A DNA stretch of 64,000 nt, taken from positions 17,092,751-17,156,750 of the forward strand of contig CM026429.1 of the NCBI GenBank assembly GCA_014871385.1, written 5' to 3'. This DNA is from Ceratodon purpureus (Eukaryota > Streptophyta > Bryopsida > Pseudoditrichales > Ditrichaceae). The notes below the pieces were generated by a model. It had not been told where the DNA came from. It searched no databases and saw only the letters and a list, made by a program, of their open reading frames with translations. Shown piece by piece: positions 12,110 through 23,730 of the stretch (within the stretch, counting starts at the first letter, position 1; each line of letters starts with the position of its first letter). The position numbers were made by a program, and so were the translations under genes.

Positions 12110-13121
12110 TTACCACTTATCAGGTCGACGCGCAGAGGAGAAGGAACGAGGAAGAAACATGACAGAGATCTCCACCAGTCTGTCCTCAGGAACAACGATG
12201 AAACCATCTCTAGGGGTCGCTTTTGAAGCGTCAATGCAGCATTGCGCATCCACTGTGAATGTCGATGAGACTGCGCCATCACCGTCGCTCAAAGTTTTGA
12301 TCTCCATCCTGTAGTGAAACGATGTTTCCATGCCATAGCGAGTTGATAGGACCTTGGCAAGAGTGAGGTAGCACATGTCTCCCACACTTGACTTCCTGCG
12401 GTTCACCACAAAACAAATGCCGTTGTCGAAGAGCAGGTGGAACCTATCAGTCGGTCCCATCACGAATATCACAGCGGCTTGATGTAGGAGAACATCCCAA
12501 TCCTCGGGATGCGTGTACTTGACATGTTCCTGCAAAAGCTCGTACTTACCTTGGAAATTGTTGCACTCTGGAAAGGGACAGGACAGAGGCGCAAACGAGC
12601 ATATCCTTTCGTGGTAACCCTTGTCCGAAAACTTCACCATTTCAGTGCACCCTACCACAGCGAACTTGCACTTCACCTTGAGAGACTCAATCAGCTTCTC
12701 AAGCGCAAGACATCGGATGGACCCAGTAGGTTTCTTGCATGAAGGGCACACATGTTTGGTCAACTTAGAGCATGAGGCGCAGGCGATGTGTCCATTCTCA
12801 CACTGAAATTTCCACGTCATCAACATCAGAAAACCACCAGCGCCACATTCAACTTCCGAAAGCATGTAAAACAACGCTGGTTTAAGGGCTTCATACTTGA
12901 TAAATTGGCGACGCCAGAGGCTCTGTACAGATGGTGCAATCCAGGATCTCAAGATCGAAAACAGAAGCATCGCCACAATCTTTGTCAGGGACTCGATCGA
13001 CGATTTGAGAACTTGTTGCTGCTGCTGCTGCTGCTGCTGCCGCCGCAGATGATGACTCCTCACCCATCACTCTTCTCCGCTTGACTCCCTCCACGACACG
13101 CTCCACGCCTCCATACCTCAT
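12110..13121 (-). CDS. SINA/SIAH-like RING E3 ubiquitin ligase
   Basis: Two exons on the minus strand (13121-12897 and 12802-12110) join in frame to 305 residues. The intron splits the RING finger: the first exon ends LDCTICTEPLASPIYQ and the second begins CENGHIACASC, then CPSCKKP. The SIAH-type zinc-finger region follows (VKCKFAVVGCTEMVKF, HERICSFAPLSCPFPEC, HVKYTHPEDW), then a divergent substrate-binding (TRAF-like) half. The family joins ubiquitin from an E2 to target proteins; many SINA-like plant members are plant-specific. A CTG/CAG microsatellite (about 13015-13040) encodes an 11-residue polyalanine tract near the N terminus. The start at 13121 is the first ATG in the frame. Partner and target are unknown. 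Confidence 0.88.
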
Positions 13122-14142
13122 TGTGACCAACAAGATCACGCCAACGCAAGGCCTTCCTCGAGTACTTACTGAAACATCACTTGCGTGGAGCCATTGGCAC
13201 TCCGACCTGAAACTCGATATGTGTGAGCCCGCCCAGAGCCGTGATTGTTTTTGTCAATCTAGTCACCACTACTCCTCGCTGCAATTCTCTCAAGACAGTT
13301 TCAATTACAAGAAATCCACCTCGCCAAGCCACTGAACCCTAAACTGCGAAACGCTGAGCGTCTCGAAGCTGCAACTACCAAACCCCAATCGCGACATCCC
13401 AATATCAACACCCGAAAGGCAAATCCCCAGATATTGCCTTCAATGAGAAAGAGTATGGTCGCCAACAATCAGCTTCGCAGAGACGAGAAACCTGGCGCTC
13501 GAGCTTATGTCCTGACCTTTAAACTACAAACACCCTGCAGCCTCGTTGAAAACTCACCAACAGAAACATCATCGCTTGCTCCAAACACACAAATTCACGG
13601 CCAAAGCCTCAAACAGAATGATGCTGCCGACCGACCGACGTCGTGTGGGACACAGTGCCCAAGCAATCGAGAGACGTCAAAAGCACTCACTCACTCACTC
13701 CATGGTTTAAGATCCGATGCTCCGAAACGCAAACCTCATTCGTATGGAAGGAAGGTTCCCAGAACAGAAGGCAAAATTCACTGCAAACACACAGTCTCAC
13801 GAATCGTAACGTATGTAACGGGTTTGAGAAGACACTGATGAGCAATCAATCGACTGAGGTAGTGCGAAATCCAAGTGTGAACTCATCACCTCAAGGCTCA
13901 CATACGATACACTCAAGCTGCAACCCTCCCTCCAGTGATGGACGAACAGACCACCCAATGCCATGGCCATGGAATTAAATGGCAACTTCATAAATTACTG
14001 AAGTTACTTGAGATGCGAGTCCTTCCAACCATGCATGGCCCATCCTAACTTAACTTATGGGCTGCTCACTGCTCACTGCTCACTGCTCAGTGCTGGGTCC
14101 CATCCCAAAATGGAAGGCTTCCACGATGGATCGCAAAAGCCA

Positions 14143-14452
14143 CCCCTCCCTCCCTCCCTCCCTCCATCGCCAAGGTGACTCCCAAGTGGCTCAGTGTGTC
14201 TGTCGCAAAGTGCCGTGAGTCATCCATCCAACTTCCAAGGCAGTGACCGTGAGTGACGGAGGGAGGGAGGGAGGGAGGGAGGGAGGTCTGTCGGAGTGAG
14301 AGAATGAGTGACTTGCGTGAGTGGGAGTGGGAGTGGGACCCCTTTCATCCGAGTGGTTCTCACTGAGTGACGCCATCAGTGTGATGGTCGTGACTGGTCG
14401 TGGCCATCATCCATTTTAATTTAATGGCGAGGGAGGGAGGGAGGGGGGGAGG
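14143..14452. repeat. Opposed (CCCT)n and (GGGA)n tracts
   Basis: A CCCT run lies at about 14143-14166, followed by GGGA runs at about 14258-14286 and 14430-14452. The pyrimidine and purine tracts are complementary and about 100 bp apart, so they could pair as a hairpin. Each G-rich run has at least four G triplets and could form a G-quadruplex. Confidence 0.8.
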
Positions 14453-14660
14453 CTCACGACATTTGCGTGGTGGGGCAATCTGCTGATGCTGGCGATGGGG
14501 CACTGGCACTGGCACTGCACCGCTTCTTAGGAATTATCTAAGTTATCGGTGCCACTCTTCATTGTTTGCTCACTCGCTTTCACCACTCGGATTAGACTGG
14601 ACTGCTCACTGCATGGTTGAGTTGTTCATCATTCTCTCCCCATCGCCTGTGACTGGCGCC

Positions 14661-14698
14661 GATCGATCGATCGCTCGCTCGCTCGATCGATCGCTCGA
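14661..14698. repeat. (GATC)n/(GCTC)n tetranucleotide tract
   Basis: Blocks of GATC and GCTC alternate. The GATC blocks are self-complementary. The tract lies about 850 bp upstream of the IBR3-like start. Confidence 0.8.
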
Positions 14699-15544
14699 CT
14701 GCTGGATTTTCACTCGCTTCGCCCTTCGCCCACGTTTCCAGGAGAACTCACATGTCCGTAAATATGCATCCTATGTAACTTATATAAAAGTATAAAGTTG
14801 AGAGTTTCTTATAACATTGTGTAAGTAAGTAATGTTAACCTATGTGATTCCCTTCCCTTCCAGGCTTCTCTTCTCTGGTTTGGGTATACCTAAGTTATTT
14901 GCACTTTGTTTCTGCCTTACTTACAACTTGCCTTGCGGAGACTAGACTGCTGGAGCATGGCTTTGGCTAATTGACAGCTGGTTTTGGGGAATTGGGCGTC
15001 TTTTTTTTTTTTTTTTTCTGTGTGAGTTCCGTCACCTGTGTGCCGAGGCGAGGGTTCTCGGGTTGAGAGAGGGGAATAGGGGAAGCATGCTTGCTGTTGA
15101 GCTAAGGTTCAGCTCTTTGGTGTTGAGCAGAAAGTCACGGGGTGAGTGGAATAGCAGCTGCCTTAGCAGAAAGTGATCGGAGGTGGTAGGTTTTGAGTTC
15201 ACGGGTGACGGGTGAATGAATTGTGAGGATTTTGAGCGGTGCAGTTTGGGTTTTTTGTTTCTGGTATCGGTGAGTGGATCTGTTTTGTAGCGAGTTCAGT
15301 AAGTTGTGAGGGCGGGCGAGAGAGAGAGCGAGAAGGATCTTTGCACTTCGTACATTTGACACTTTGAGGGTTAGCTTACGTCTGATTGCAGCTCTAATCA
15401 GTCTAGTATTTAGAATTGTCTGACTCGCCGCCTCATATGTGTATGTGGATGACAGCCGCGTTTCCTGTGCGGGTTGGGCATGTGTTTTGCAGGTGACATC
15501 AGCTTCTTGAGTTGGGAAATTTCAACACTACATTGAGGAGCAGT

Positions 15545-18500
15545 ATGGCGAATACAACGACGAGCATGGTGATTCCTGTGGACTCTGCTCATCGGCTTGA
15601 CGAGGAGCGGCTGTTGAGCTATTTGCAGACACATGTGAAGGGTTTTCTGCCTCCTCCTGCATCCTTGCAGGTGTCTCAGGTAAGGACAAACCGCAAGCAT
15701 TTTTGTTTCTTTCTAATGTCAAAGGGTCGTAGTTCTCTGAGATTGAACCAGCTTTTGAGCGTCCACTAAACTGGCTATTGCCAGTCAATATTTCAGGATA
15801 AAATGTTTTTATTGAAAGTTACTTTAACCAACCATTAGCAAATGGACGTTGAATTGAATGGAAGCAGCAGCTTGATGAGAAGGTTTACAGAGGGGTTTGA
15901 GCGTCTTTCGTTTTGCTGTATTTACGAACCCGGTATTTGGCAGTTCGGGCATGGGCAATCGAACCCGACGTATCTTCTGAAAGTGGAACTGCATGGGGCT
16001 GTTCAACGATACGTGCTTCGGAAGAAACCGCCCGGGCACATTCTTCAGTCAGCTCATGCTGTTGAGCGTGAGTATCAGGTGCTTGTTCGAATTTTATTCC
16101 TCTAATTGTTTCTGTTTTCATGTTGAAGGTGACCAAACTTTACAGTGTCCAACAATGAGCGATTACCAATGGTTTATTCTCATTCCGTCACTAGCGATCT
16201 GTCTAGTAGGTGGACCAGTTTCGAGGGTGTTTGTTATTTAAATTGTTGCGTTATCTTGCAGGTCTTATCTGCATTAGGTGAAGGCAGAACCAAGGTTCCT
16301 GTTCCTCGTGTATACTGCCTGTGCACAGATCCTAATGTGATTGGCACTCCATTCTATGTTATGGAGCACTTGGATGGGCGACTCTTTGTGAACCCGAATT
16401 TGCCAGTAAGATCCGTATTTATCAAACAGTCAATTTTGATTTTGATTTCTTGGCGATCAAAAAAAAATTAAATTGCTTTGGCAGAAACTTGAACTTTTAT
16501 GATGAAATGCTCGCAAAGTTTGAAAACACTTTCATTTCCTAACACTGTAATTTCCTTTTCATTGTTTACCAAATTATAATTATTTTGATATCTGAGAACT
16601 CCTGAAGTAGTTCAGGGGCCTCAGGGAGATTGTTTTTGGGTTTATTTGATCAAATTGTCGTGCTTTGCTGTGATTGCGGGAAATATGGTTGCAGTTCACT
16701 TTTTAGTGGTTATGTTCAGGGTATGGATCCAAAAGAGCGAAGGGCCATCTATGGTGCAATGGCCAGAGTTTTGGCTGCCATTCATTTGGCAGATGTTGAT
16801 GCAACTGGGTTGAGCCGATATGGCCGAAAGGAAAACTACTGCAAAAGACAGGTTTGGGGCATCTGAACATCACTTGAAATCCGGAATTAGCCATTTGCTC
16901 AGGCATTGTGAATGTCTCCTGTGTTTCCGTCTACAACAATTTATTACTTGTCGTGTGAGAATAGGTCGAAAGGTGGGCTGCACAATATCATCTGTCGACA
17001 GGTAAAGGAAAGCCTGATCCAGACCCCAATATGTTGGAACTCATTCAATGGTTACGAGAGAACATTCCTTCTGAGGATGCTTCCGCCGGCTCAAGAACTG
17101 GTATTGTGCATGGGGATTTCCGACTCGATAACCTTGTATTCCATCCGACCGAGGTGAGACTTCGACTGCTCAGAGAAAATCCTCTACCTTTGGAGCATCT
17201 TATGCTAGCAATGAAATGCTCTGTTTCGGTCGCTTAGACCTTTTGCCATCATCTTACTAGCGTACGTAGAAGGGTTCCATTGTCAGGTGGTCAGGTAGTG
17301 CTTGATCCAGTTATTACACAAGGTAGGGTTTTCCAGCTAAATTACAATGTTTCAGGCTCGTGTTATCGGCGTACTGGACTGGGAGCTGTCAACGCTTGGG
17401 AATCAGATGTCAGATGCTGCCTACAACTGTCTGGTACACTTGACAAGCCCTCCTTGTAGAAGCACTCTACACACGTTTTAACATTTTTAAATTATATAAT
17501 TGTGAGGATAGTACTCTGTACCCGTTAGTTATTTGTTTTCAATCAATTCTTGAGTATTTTATTGAGTTTGTCTTTGACCAGTTCGTATTTGTGAATGCAG
17601 CCTTACGTTGTAAAAAATAGCGTAAGCCCGGGCAAGAATTACGGTTTCGATGAACCGCTTGCAGATGGCATACCATCGCTACCAGAATACCTTGCTGATT
17701 ACTGTGATGCAGCAGTAAGTGCAGTGTTTTTCCCCAGTTCACGCTTCCATTGTATATTGATTATGATTAAATGTTTTGATACAGATGGTTGATAGATTTT
17801 TTGGAATCTTGTCTATGGATAGGTTGTAGTGAAGATGCATTTTCATTAAAAAGCTTTCTCCACATTTTTGGTTGTCGCATATTTCAACCATATTTAAACA
17901 CGCTCAACTTTGTCTCTGTTTCTATGTACTTGAAATCAACATGTGGATTATGAGGTTTTCAGCTAGTATTTATAAGAGCATGAATGCAGGGTGTTCCATG
18001 GCCAGCAAACACATGGAATTTCTACACCGCCCTTTCACTATTTCGATATGGTGCCATTTGTGCCGGAGTTTACTTGCGGATGCTCCAGGTTTGTTGAGAC
18101 TAGTTGCTGACATTCTCATAAACTATAGCAACAGTACCTGAGATTTCTTTCTGAGCATTGGGTTCTTGAAGTGGATTTATCCCAACTTGTTCAACCGCAA
18201 CCTTTCTAACCGGAGATTTCTTGTTCCTGATCAATTGTTGCACATGCTATTCTAAAATGTAACCCTATGCATATCTTCACGTAGAGTAAAACTTTTCCTT
18301 TTGTAGTGTATATTTGTGGTTTCGACAATAATCCAGCGCAAAGGCTGCACTTTATTGTAGATTATTTAGGATGTCTACAAATTCTTGAGATTTTAACGGT
18401 TGTATGGATTGTGTCACTAACCAAAAATTTCCTGGATTGCTGGTTCGGCAGGGCAATGCTTCAGGTGGTAAGCGAGCAGAGGACGCGGGGCCAATGGCTC

Positions 18501-21500
18501 TATTCTTTGCTGCGACAGCGCTTGGGTTAGTGAAACAAGGGCCGATATTGCCACGTCAGCCTCCTCACTCCGTTTCAGGTCTGTGTTAAAACACCTAGGA
18601 TGATTTATATCGTTGTTACAGAACTTCGGATCTCCGTAATTGGATATGTACTAGATCTGGTAACATTGCTTTATATGTTGAGTGATCCATGTGGTTATGT
18701 CTCTTACTTTGAAGTGCTATTTGGTTGAGGTTGCAAACATCCGTCAAGTTTGCCAACTAGACGTGCAAATTTTGTAGACTGGCCATTGCTTGTTAGATAT
18801 ATTGTGGCTATTATTGGTGTATTGCTGTGGCTTTTAAACTAAAGTTCGGTCTTCCTTCGTGTAAATAGCAGCATTTCTGTGTTTATTGAAGCAGAAATTT
18901 CTAATCTGTACTTTCTGTCATGAAATCATGAAACCAGCTTTAATGCAGGTGCCTGCAAGGAATACGGGGGGTGAAGTCGGTAGCCAGCAGGTACTTGGTT
19001 TTGCTCCTTCGGCAAGAGTACAAGAGCTAAAAAGGAGGTTGCTCTCCTTTATGGAACAACATATCTACCCAAGCGAAACGGAGCTCAATGATTTAATGTA
19101 CTCCTCTAATGATAGGTGGACCATCCATCCAACCGAGGAGAAGCTGAAGAAGTTGGCTAAATCAGAAGGGCTTTGGAACCTTTGGATACCGGTACTGTGG
19201 TGATTTTGTTTGATCTTTAATGCTATAATTTAGTGAAATGATGGGGATGTCAATATCTTAGTCTTTCCTGCAGAGCGAATTCACGTTCAGAGTATGTTGA
19301 AATCAGGTTATTCAGGTGTAAATGGGATGCGATTGGTATGTGAATAGGCAGACAGTGCTGCTCTGGCGTCGAACTTGCTACATGATGACGAGGGAGTTCC
19401 GCGTTTGAAAGATGCAGCTGATCGGCTAGTGGGAGCTGGACTGAGCAATTTGGAGTACGCACACTTATGTGAGATTCTAGGGCGGTCCATGTGGGCTCCC
19501 CAAATGTTCAATTGCAATGCTCCTGACACAGGAAACATGGAGGTATTGACAGTTCTAGCCTTCAGTGACTATCTGTTGTAATAGCAGCTATAGATTTGTT
19601 TTATGGAATGCTGTGCTATTTCCGATGTAGCGTTTCACAATCCTGTAACGATCACATAAAAGAAAATTTTGGAGTATGCAAGTGGTTTTGAATTTGTCAT
19701 AACTGTAGCATCAGATCAGTGAAACAGTTGGATTAAAGCGATCCGTCTAAGAAGTTTTCTTAATCAATTCTGATTCAGGATCGTGTTCATGATGCACAGG
19801 TGCTATTAAGATATGGGAACCCAGAGCAGCAGAGGCAGTGGCTGAAGCCCTTGCTCGAAGGAGATATCCGCTCTGGATTTGCCATGACCGAGCCCAATGT
19901 GGCATCTTCTGATGCGACCAATATCGAGTGTTCGATTGTCAGGTCAGTTATGTTTATACTAGCGTTAATGTTTCTCTCCAGCATCTTCAGGAGAATCAAC
20001 GGACAGCCTAATATTTACCAGTGATTTGTGCATATTCTCTTTTTTCCCGTTTCACAGCACCAATTATTGTGTTCATTGGCATGGTTTTCTTCTTTAGGCT
20101 GAGGTTTTCTTCACATATGCTTTGTCGATTGATGCAGGGAGGGAAATGAGTATGTCATTAATGGTCACAAATGGTGGACTAGTGGTGCAATGGATCCACG
20201 ATGCAAGTTGCTCATAGTCATGGTCAGTATCTTTGAACACCGGGATTTCAAATGGTTGATCGAAAGAGCGTCTGCCAATTCAGTTATATGGTTTTTCAGG
20301 CGTGTCGAGCTCTGAGGGGGTAAACATTTTTCAAGTTTTTTTAAGTACAACTTAATCTACTGCTAAAGTAGTTTCTTTGCCTGTGCAGGGCAAAACCGAC
20401 CCAAGTGCTGCTATGCACAAGCAGCAGTCTATGGTACTTGTAGATATCAATACGCCAGGCGTGAAGATTGTTAGGCCATTGTTAGTCTTTGGCTTCGATG
20501 ATGCTCCCCATGGGCACGCTGAAATTAAGTTCGAGAACGTTAGAGTTCCCGTCACTAATTTATTGCTGGGTGAAGGCCGAGGATTTGAGATTGCTCAGGT
20601 AAGCTCCGATTTATACTAATCCCTAATACTGGGACAATGCTGACTTATTAAGGTGATCACCAGGTATCACTTATACTGATTGGGTTTGATTGCAGGGTAG
20701 ATTAGGCCCTGGACGTTTACACCACTGTATGAGGCTCTTGGGTGCAGCAGAGCGTGGCATGGATTTGATGGTGAAGAGGGCAACTCAACGAAAAGCATTT
20801 GGCAAGACACTTGCCCAGCACGGCTCATTTGCCCATATGCTCGCTAAGGTCTGTCATCTTGCAATTCTACATTTTAATGTTCAGTTACGTTTGATTGTTG
20901 AAGTTTTGCTGATCTGTAGAGGAATATTGAATAAAGTTAGATGAGGTTGTAATTTAAGTATTGTAGCTTTTTATATATTTGTGGATCTCTTTAATACAAA
21001 TAATACTAATGTCTCTTTTCTTGGTAAAATCGTTCAGATTGAGTGAACTTCACAGCCTTAGGGTGATTCTGTTATTTAGATTACCCTAAATATCAAAGTT
21101 ACCGTAGTGAAGCTGATGAATGATACTTCCTTACATGCCGCAATTCTTCACTTAACTATTGAAGTGTTTGCCATGTCCTTTTTGCCTAGAAAACAGGCAA
21201 GAAATTAGTCGAAATCGCTAACTTTAGTGGCGTGTGTTGCAGTCTCGGTTAGATATTGAGCAAACTCGGTTGCTTGTTTTGAATGCTGCCCATCAGTTGG
21301 ATTTGCATGGCAATAAAGTCGCCAAAGGTGCAATTGCAATGGCAAAGGTAAAACACTGTTCCACATTGTTCTTCGCTCTAATTGCATGACAGCTAATGTA
21401 ACCTTGTCCCTTGGCATTCTTGGATAAGTTTTTTGCATGGCATTCTTAATTGCTTTAATGCTTAGCATGGTATTCGTGTACTGATATTAAGGGGGGCTTT

Positions 21501-21705
21501 GGTGCTCCAGGTTGCTGCCCCAAATACAGCATTGAGAGTGCTGGATAATGCCATTCAAGTCCATGGTGGTGGCGGTGTAAGCTCAGACTTCCCATTGTCA
21601 CATCTATGGGCAGGTGCACGAACTCTGCGGCTTGCTGATGGACCAGATGAAGTCCATCTTGGCACCATTGCAAAACTTGAGTTGCAGCGTGTATCCAGGC
21701 TCTAA
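15545..21705 (+). CDS. IBR3: IBR3/ACAD10-type acyl-CoA dehydrogenase with N-terminal kinase-like domain
   Basis: Seventeen exons join in frame to 830 residues, close to the ~820 of Arabidopsis IBR3: 15545-15679, 15944-16078, 16262-16405, 16720-16851, 16965-17153, 17356-17433, 17601-17714, 17990-18088, 18452-18578, 18938-19191, 19348-19542, 19800-19942, 20138-20222, 20389-20598, 20696-20848, 21243-21347, 21511-21705. Residues ~46-380 form an aminoglycoside-phosphotransferase-like domain ([31 protein letters not shown]). The rest is an acyl-CoA dehydrogenase ([74 protein letters not shown]). The C terminus is SRL, a peroxisomal targeting signal. In Arabidopsis, IBR3 is implicated in peroxisomal conversion of indole-3-butyric acid to auxin. 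Identity is strong; the auxin role here is inferred. The exon 9/10 junction is the least certain: acceptor 18937 keeps the frame, while the nearby CAG at 18949 would not. Confidence 0.92.
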
Positions 21706-23549
21706 ATCACCTAGCAAGTATTGTTCAGGAAGGATCTGACTACCAAGAAGGTACTGGTCAAGTCAGTAGGACAGGGCTGCACATCGCAGAGCAAGCCTGA
21801 GTTAGACAAGTAATATCAGTGGTTCCATCGGAACGTGCCCTCAACAGATTTCGTGTTCCAGTTCCTATTGTGGAACTCACTTATTTGGAATGTACAAAAC
21901 GTTATCATATCAATACTTGTGTAAATTAATAATCTGGTTGTAGAGCTGGAGTCTAAAAAGTAGTCATGATAAATATTTTACTCAATATTTTACTTCCTGT
22001 GGGCCTTAATTTTACTCTACTTCACCACTACACTGAAGTAGTGATTTAGTTTAGATGACTGACCATTCTTAGATTAGCTAGATTCATAACAAGTAGCCCA
22101 TCAGTACAAAACGCAAAAAGATATAGCTGGCATGCCAAAAGATACAGCTGGTATGCAAAATTAGGGCTGCAAATGCTTTCAACTCCTAGACTGCTTTGTC
22201 CTCAAATTCAAGGATCTTAGTCACATACTCCTAGGACATAAGGTAGGAATACCAGAAACGGTTAAAATAAGGATATTCAACCAGAAGGAATAAAGTTAGA
22301 AATTATGTGAATTTTTTTTGAGATGACAAAGAAGAAATGATGAAGAATGCAAGTTATATCGTATTTTTATTCCGCGTAAATAATTATCTACAATTTTTCA
22401 AAGTAGGAAGTTTGTCAAACCCCCTTCTTGAACCAAATGTGATGGTGTTCTAAAACGGTTAACTAATATCACAAAAAATTGAACATAAAAAAACCATAAT
22501 TGATATTATGTAGCAAAACATGATTGGTCTACCAAAACTTGGCTGCTCATGCAAAAATTCTCCATTTTTAGTCCACCATGTCCATGTTTCACTGGAACTC
22601 TACTGCACGCCTTGTGGGCATTTACCGTTTATGGTTTTCCTGCCTTAATATCAACATGTAAGGTATTTTAGCTGATATCTTGTTGATTAAAGAATTCATG
22701 CAGTAATTCAAGCAAATCTCCATATAAAATTACAAAAATTACAAAATCAAAGAAGAATATGATAAAAAGTATTTTGATTAATGATGTAATAAAAATGTTG
22801 TTTTAAAGTTGAAAGTAGGAACTTCCTGTGGATGAACTAAGCTTGGATTGAATATGAGGAGACGGTTTCCTCCTAGCAACACCCATGTATTCATAAAAAT
22901 ATCCAAAACCATGTCTAAACAAGCTAAGTGCCATAGTAGAGGTAATTTGTTGCACAAATCTCTTATGTACTCTAGTGTCATGTCAGAGAACATGCTTGAG
23001 GATAGACTATATATTAAGATGATCTATTTATGGCACATTTAACTTGAAAATTATCCTACAAACAATTAAGAATCATTTAATATGTGGGACCGTGTTATAG
23101 TGGACCAAATTTTCCTCTCTTTGTGTGTAAAGATGTCAAAAAACTAGCCACTGAGGCTTTTGGGGGATTCACTAAGTGAATAAGTTAGAAACTAGAAGAG
23201 AACAAATATTCCCATGCGCCAAGCAAGGCCAGATTTGCTTTCCTCGACATCAACATTGACGTCGATGCTTCTTTGGCATATGCAATCGATGTTCATCATC
23301 GTGGAATCCTACCTAAGGTTTAGATTTTTAATTCATTTTTGTAAATCCACCTCTATAAATCCTCCAGATCTAGCATGTCCAAAGATGAAGGACTTGGTGG
23401 CACTATGAATTCCATTAGATTGCATGAAAGGGGGCCATCTTGGATTTGCAGTTGCCCCTCCAACTCGTACTTGATCAAGGCCACCGTCCCTCTCATTTTA
23501 AGACAATTAGCTTTGTGTTTTTTCCTTCTCGGACTCGCATGATTGTCAT

Positions 23550-23730
23550 AGGATTACATGTACTTTCCCGAGTAGTCCACAAATAGAATAAACTAAAAAT
23601 CCTTGGAACTGAACAATGTGGACAACACATACTACTTTGCGGGTTTTCTTTTGCAATTAAGAGACTTGTCATTCATCCTAGATTAAGTTTCTCCATACAA
23701 GACAACCTTGTAGGAGAAGCTGTGATTATT
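23550..23730 (+). mobile_element. Possible decayed Ty1/copia integrase fragment
   Basis: Read with several frame changes and stops, the stretch resembles the copia integrase passage with the LRTDNGGEY...PYTPQQNGVAER signature, for example ILGTEQCGQHI followed by a degenerate SPYKTTL-type segment. No LTRs or flanking domains are visible. The resemblance is weak and rests on pattern recognition alone. Confidence 0.3.

Larger units (their letters stand above)
13122..15544. other. Divergent spacer between the SINA-like and IBR3-like genes
   Basis: No supported gene. The stretch must contain both promoters. It holds several simple repeats (listed separately), an 18-bp T run near 15001, and an acceptor-like TTTTGCAG near 15485-15492 that suggests an intron in the leader of the IBR3-like gene. 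Confidence 0.5.

Noticed and set aside
12509..13084. Plus-strand frames of 77-98 codons
   Set aside because: Antisense to the SINA-like gene, whose RING and zinc-finger motifs are clear.
14143..14452. Regularly spaced repeats resembling an array
   Set aside because: They are simple CCCT/GGGA tracts in a plant nuclear region, without uniform repeats and unique spacers, so not a CRISPR array.
18950..19191. Alternative start of exon 10 of the IBR3-like gene at the CAG acceptor before 18950
   Set aside because: With the clear donor at 18578 it would shift the frame into an early stop; the acceptor at 18937 keeps the frame.
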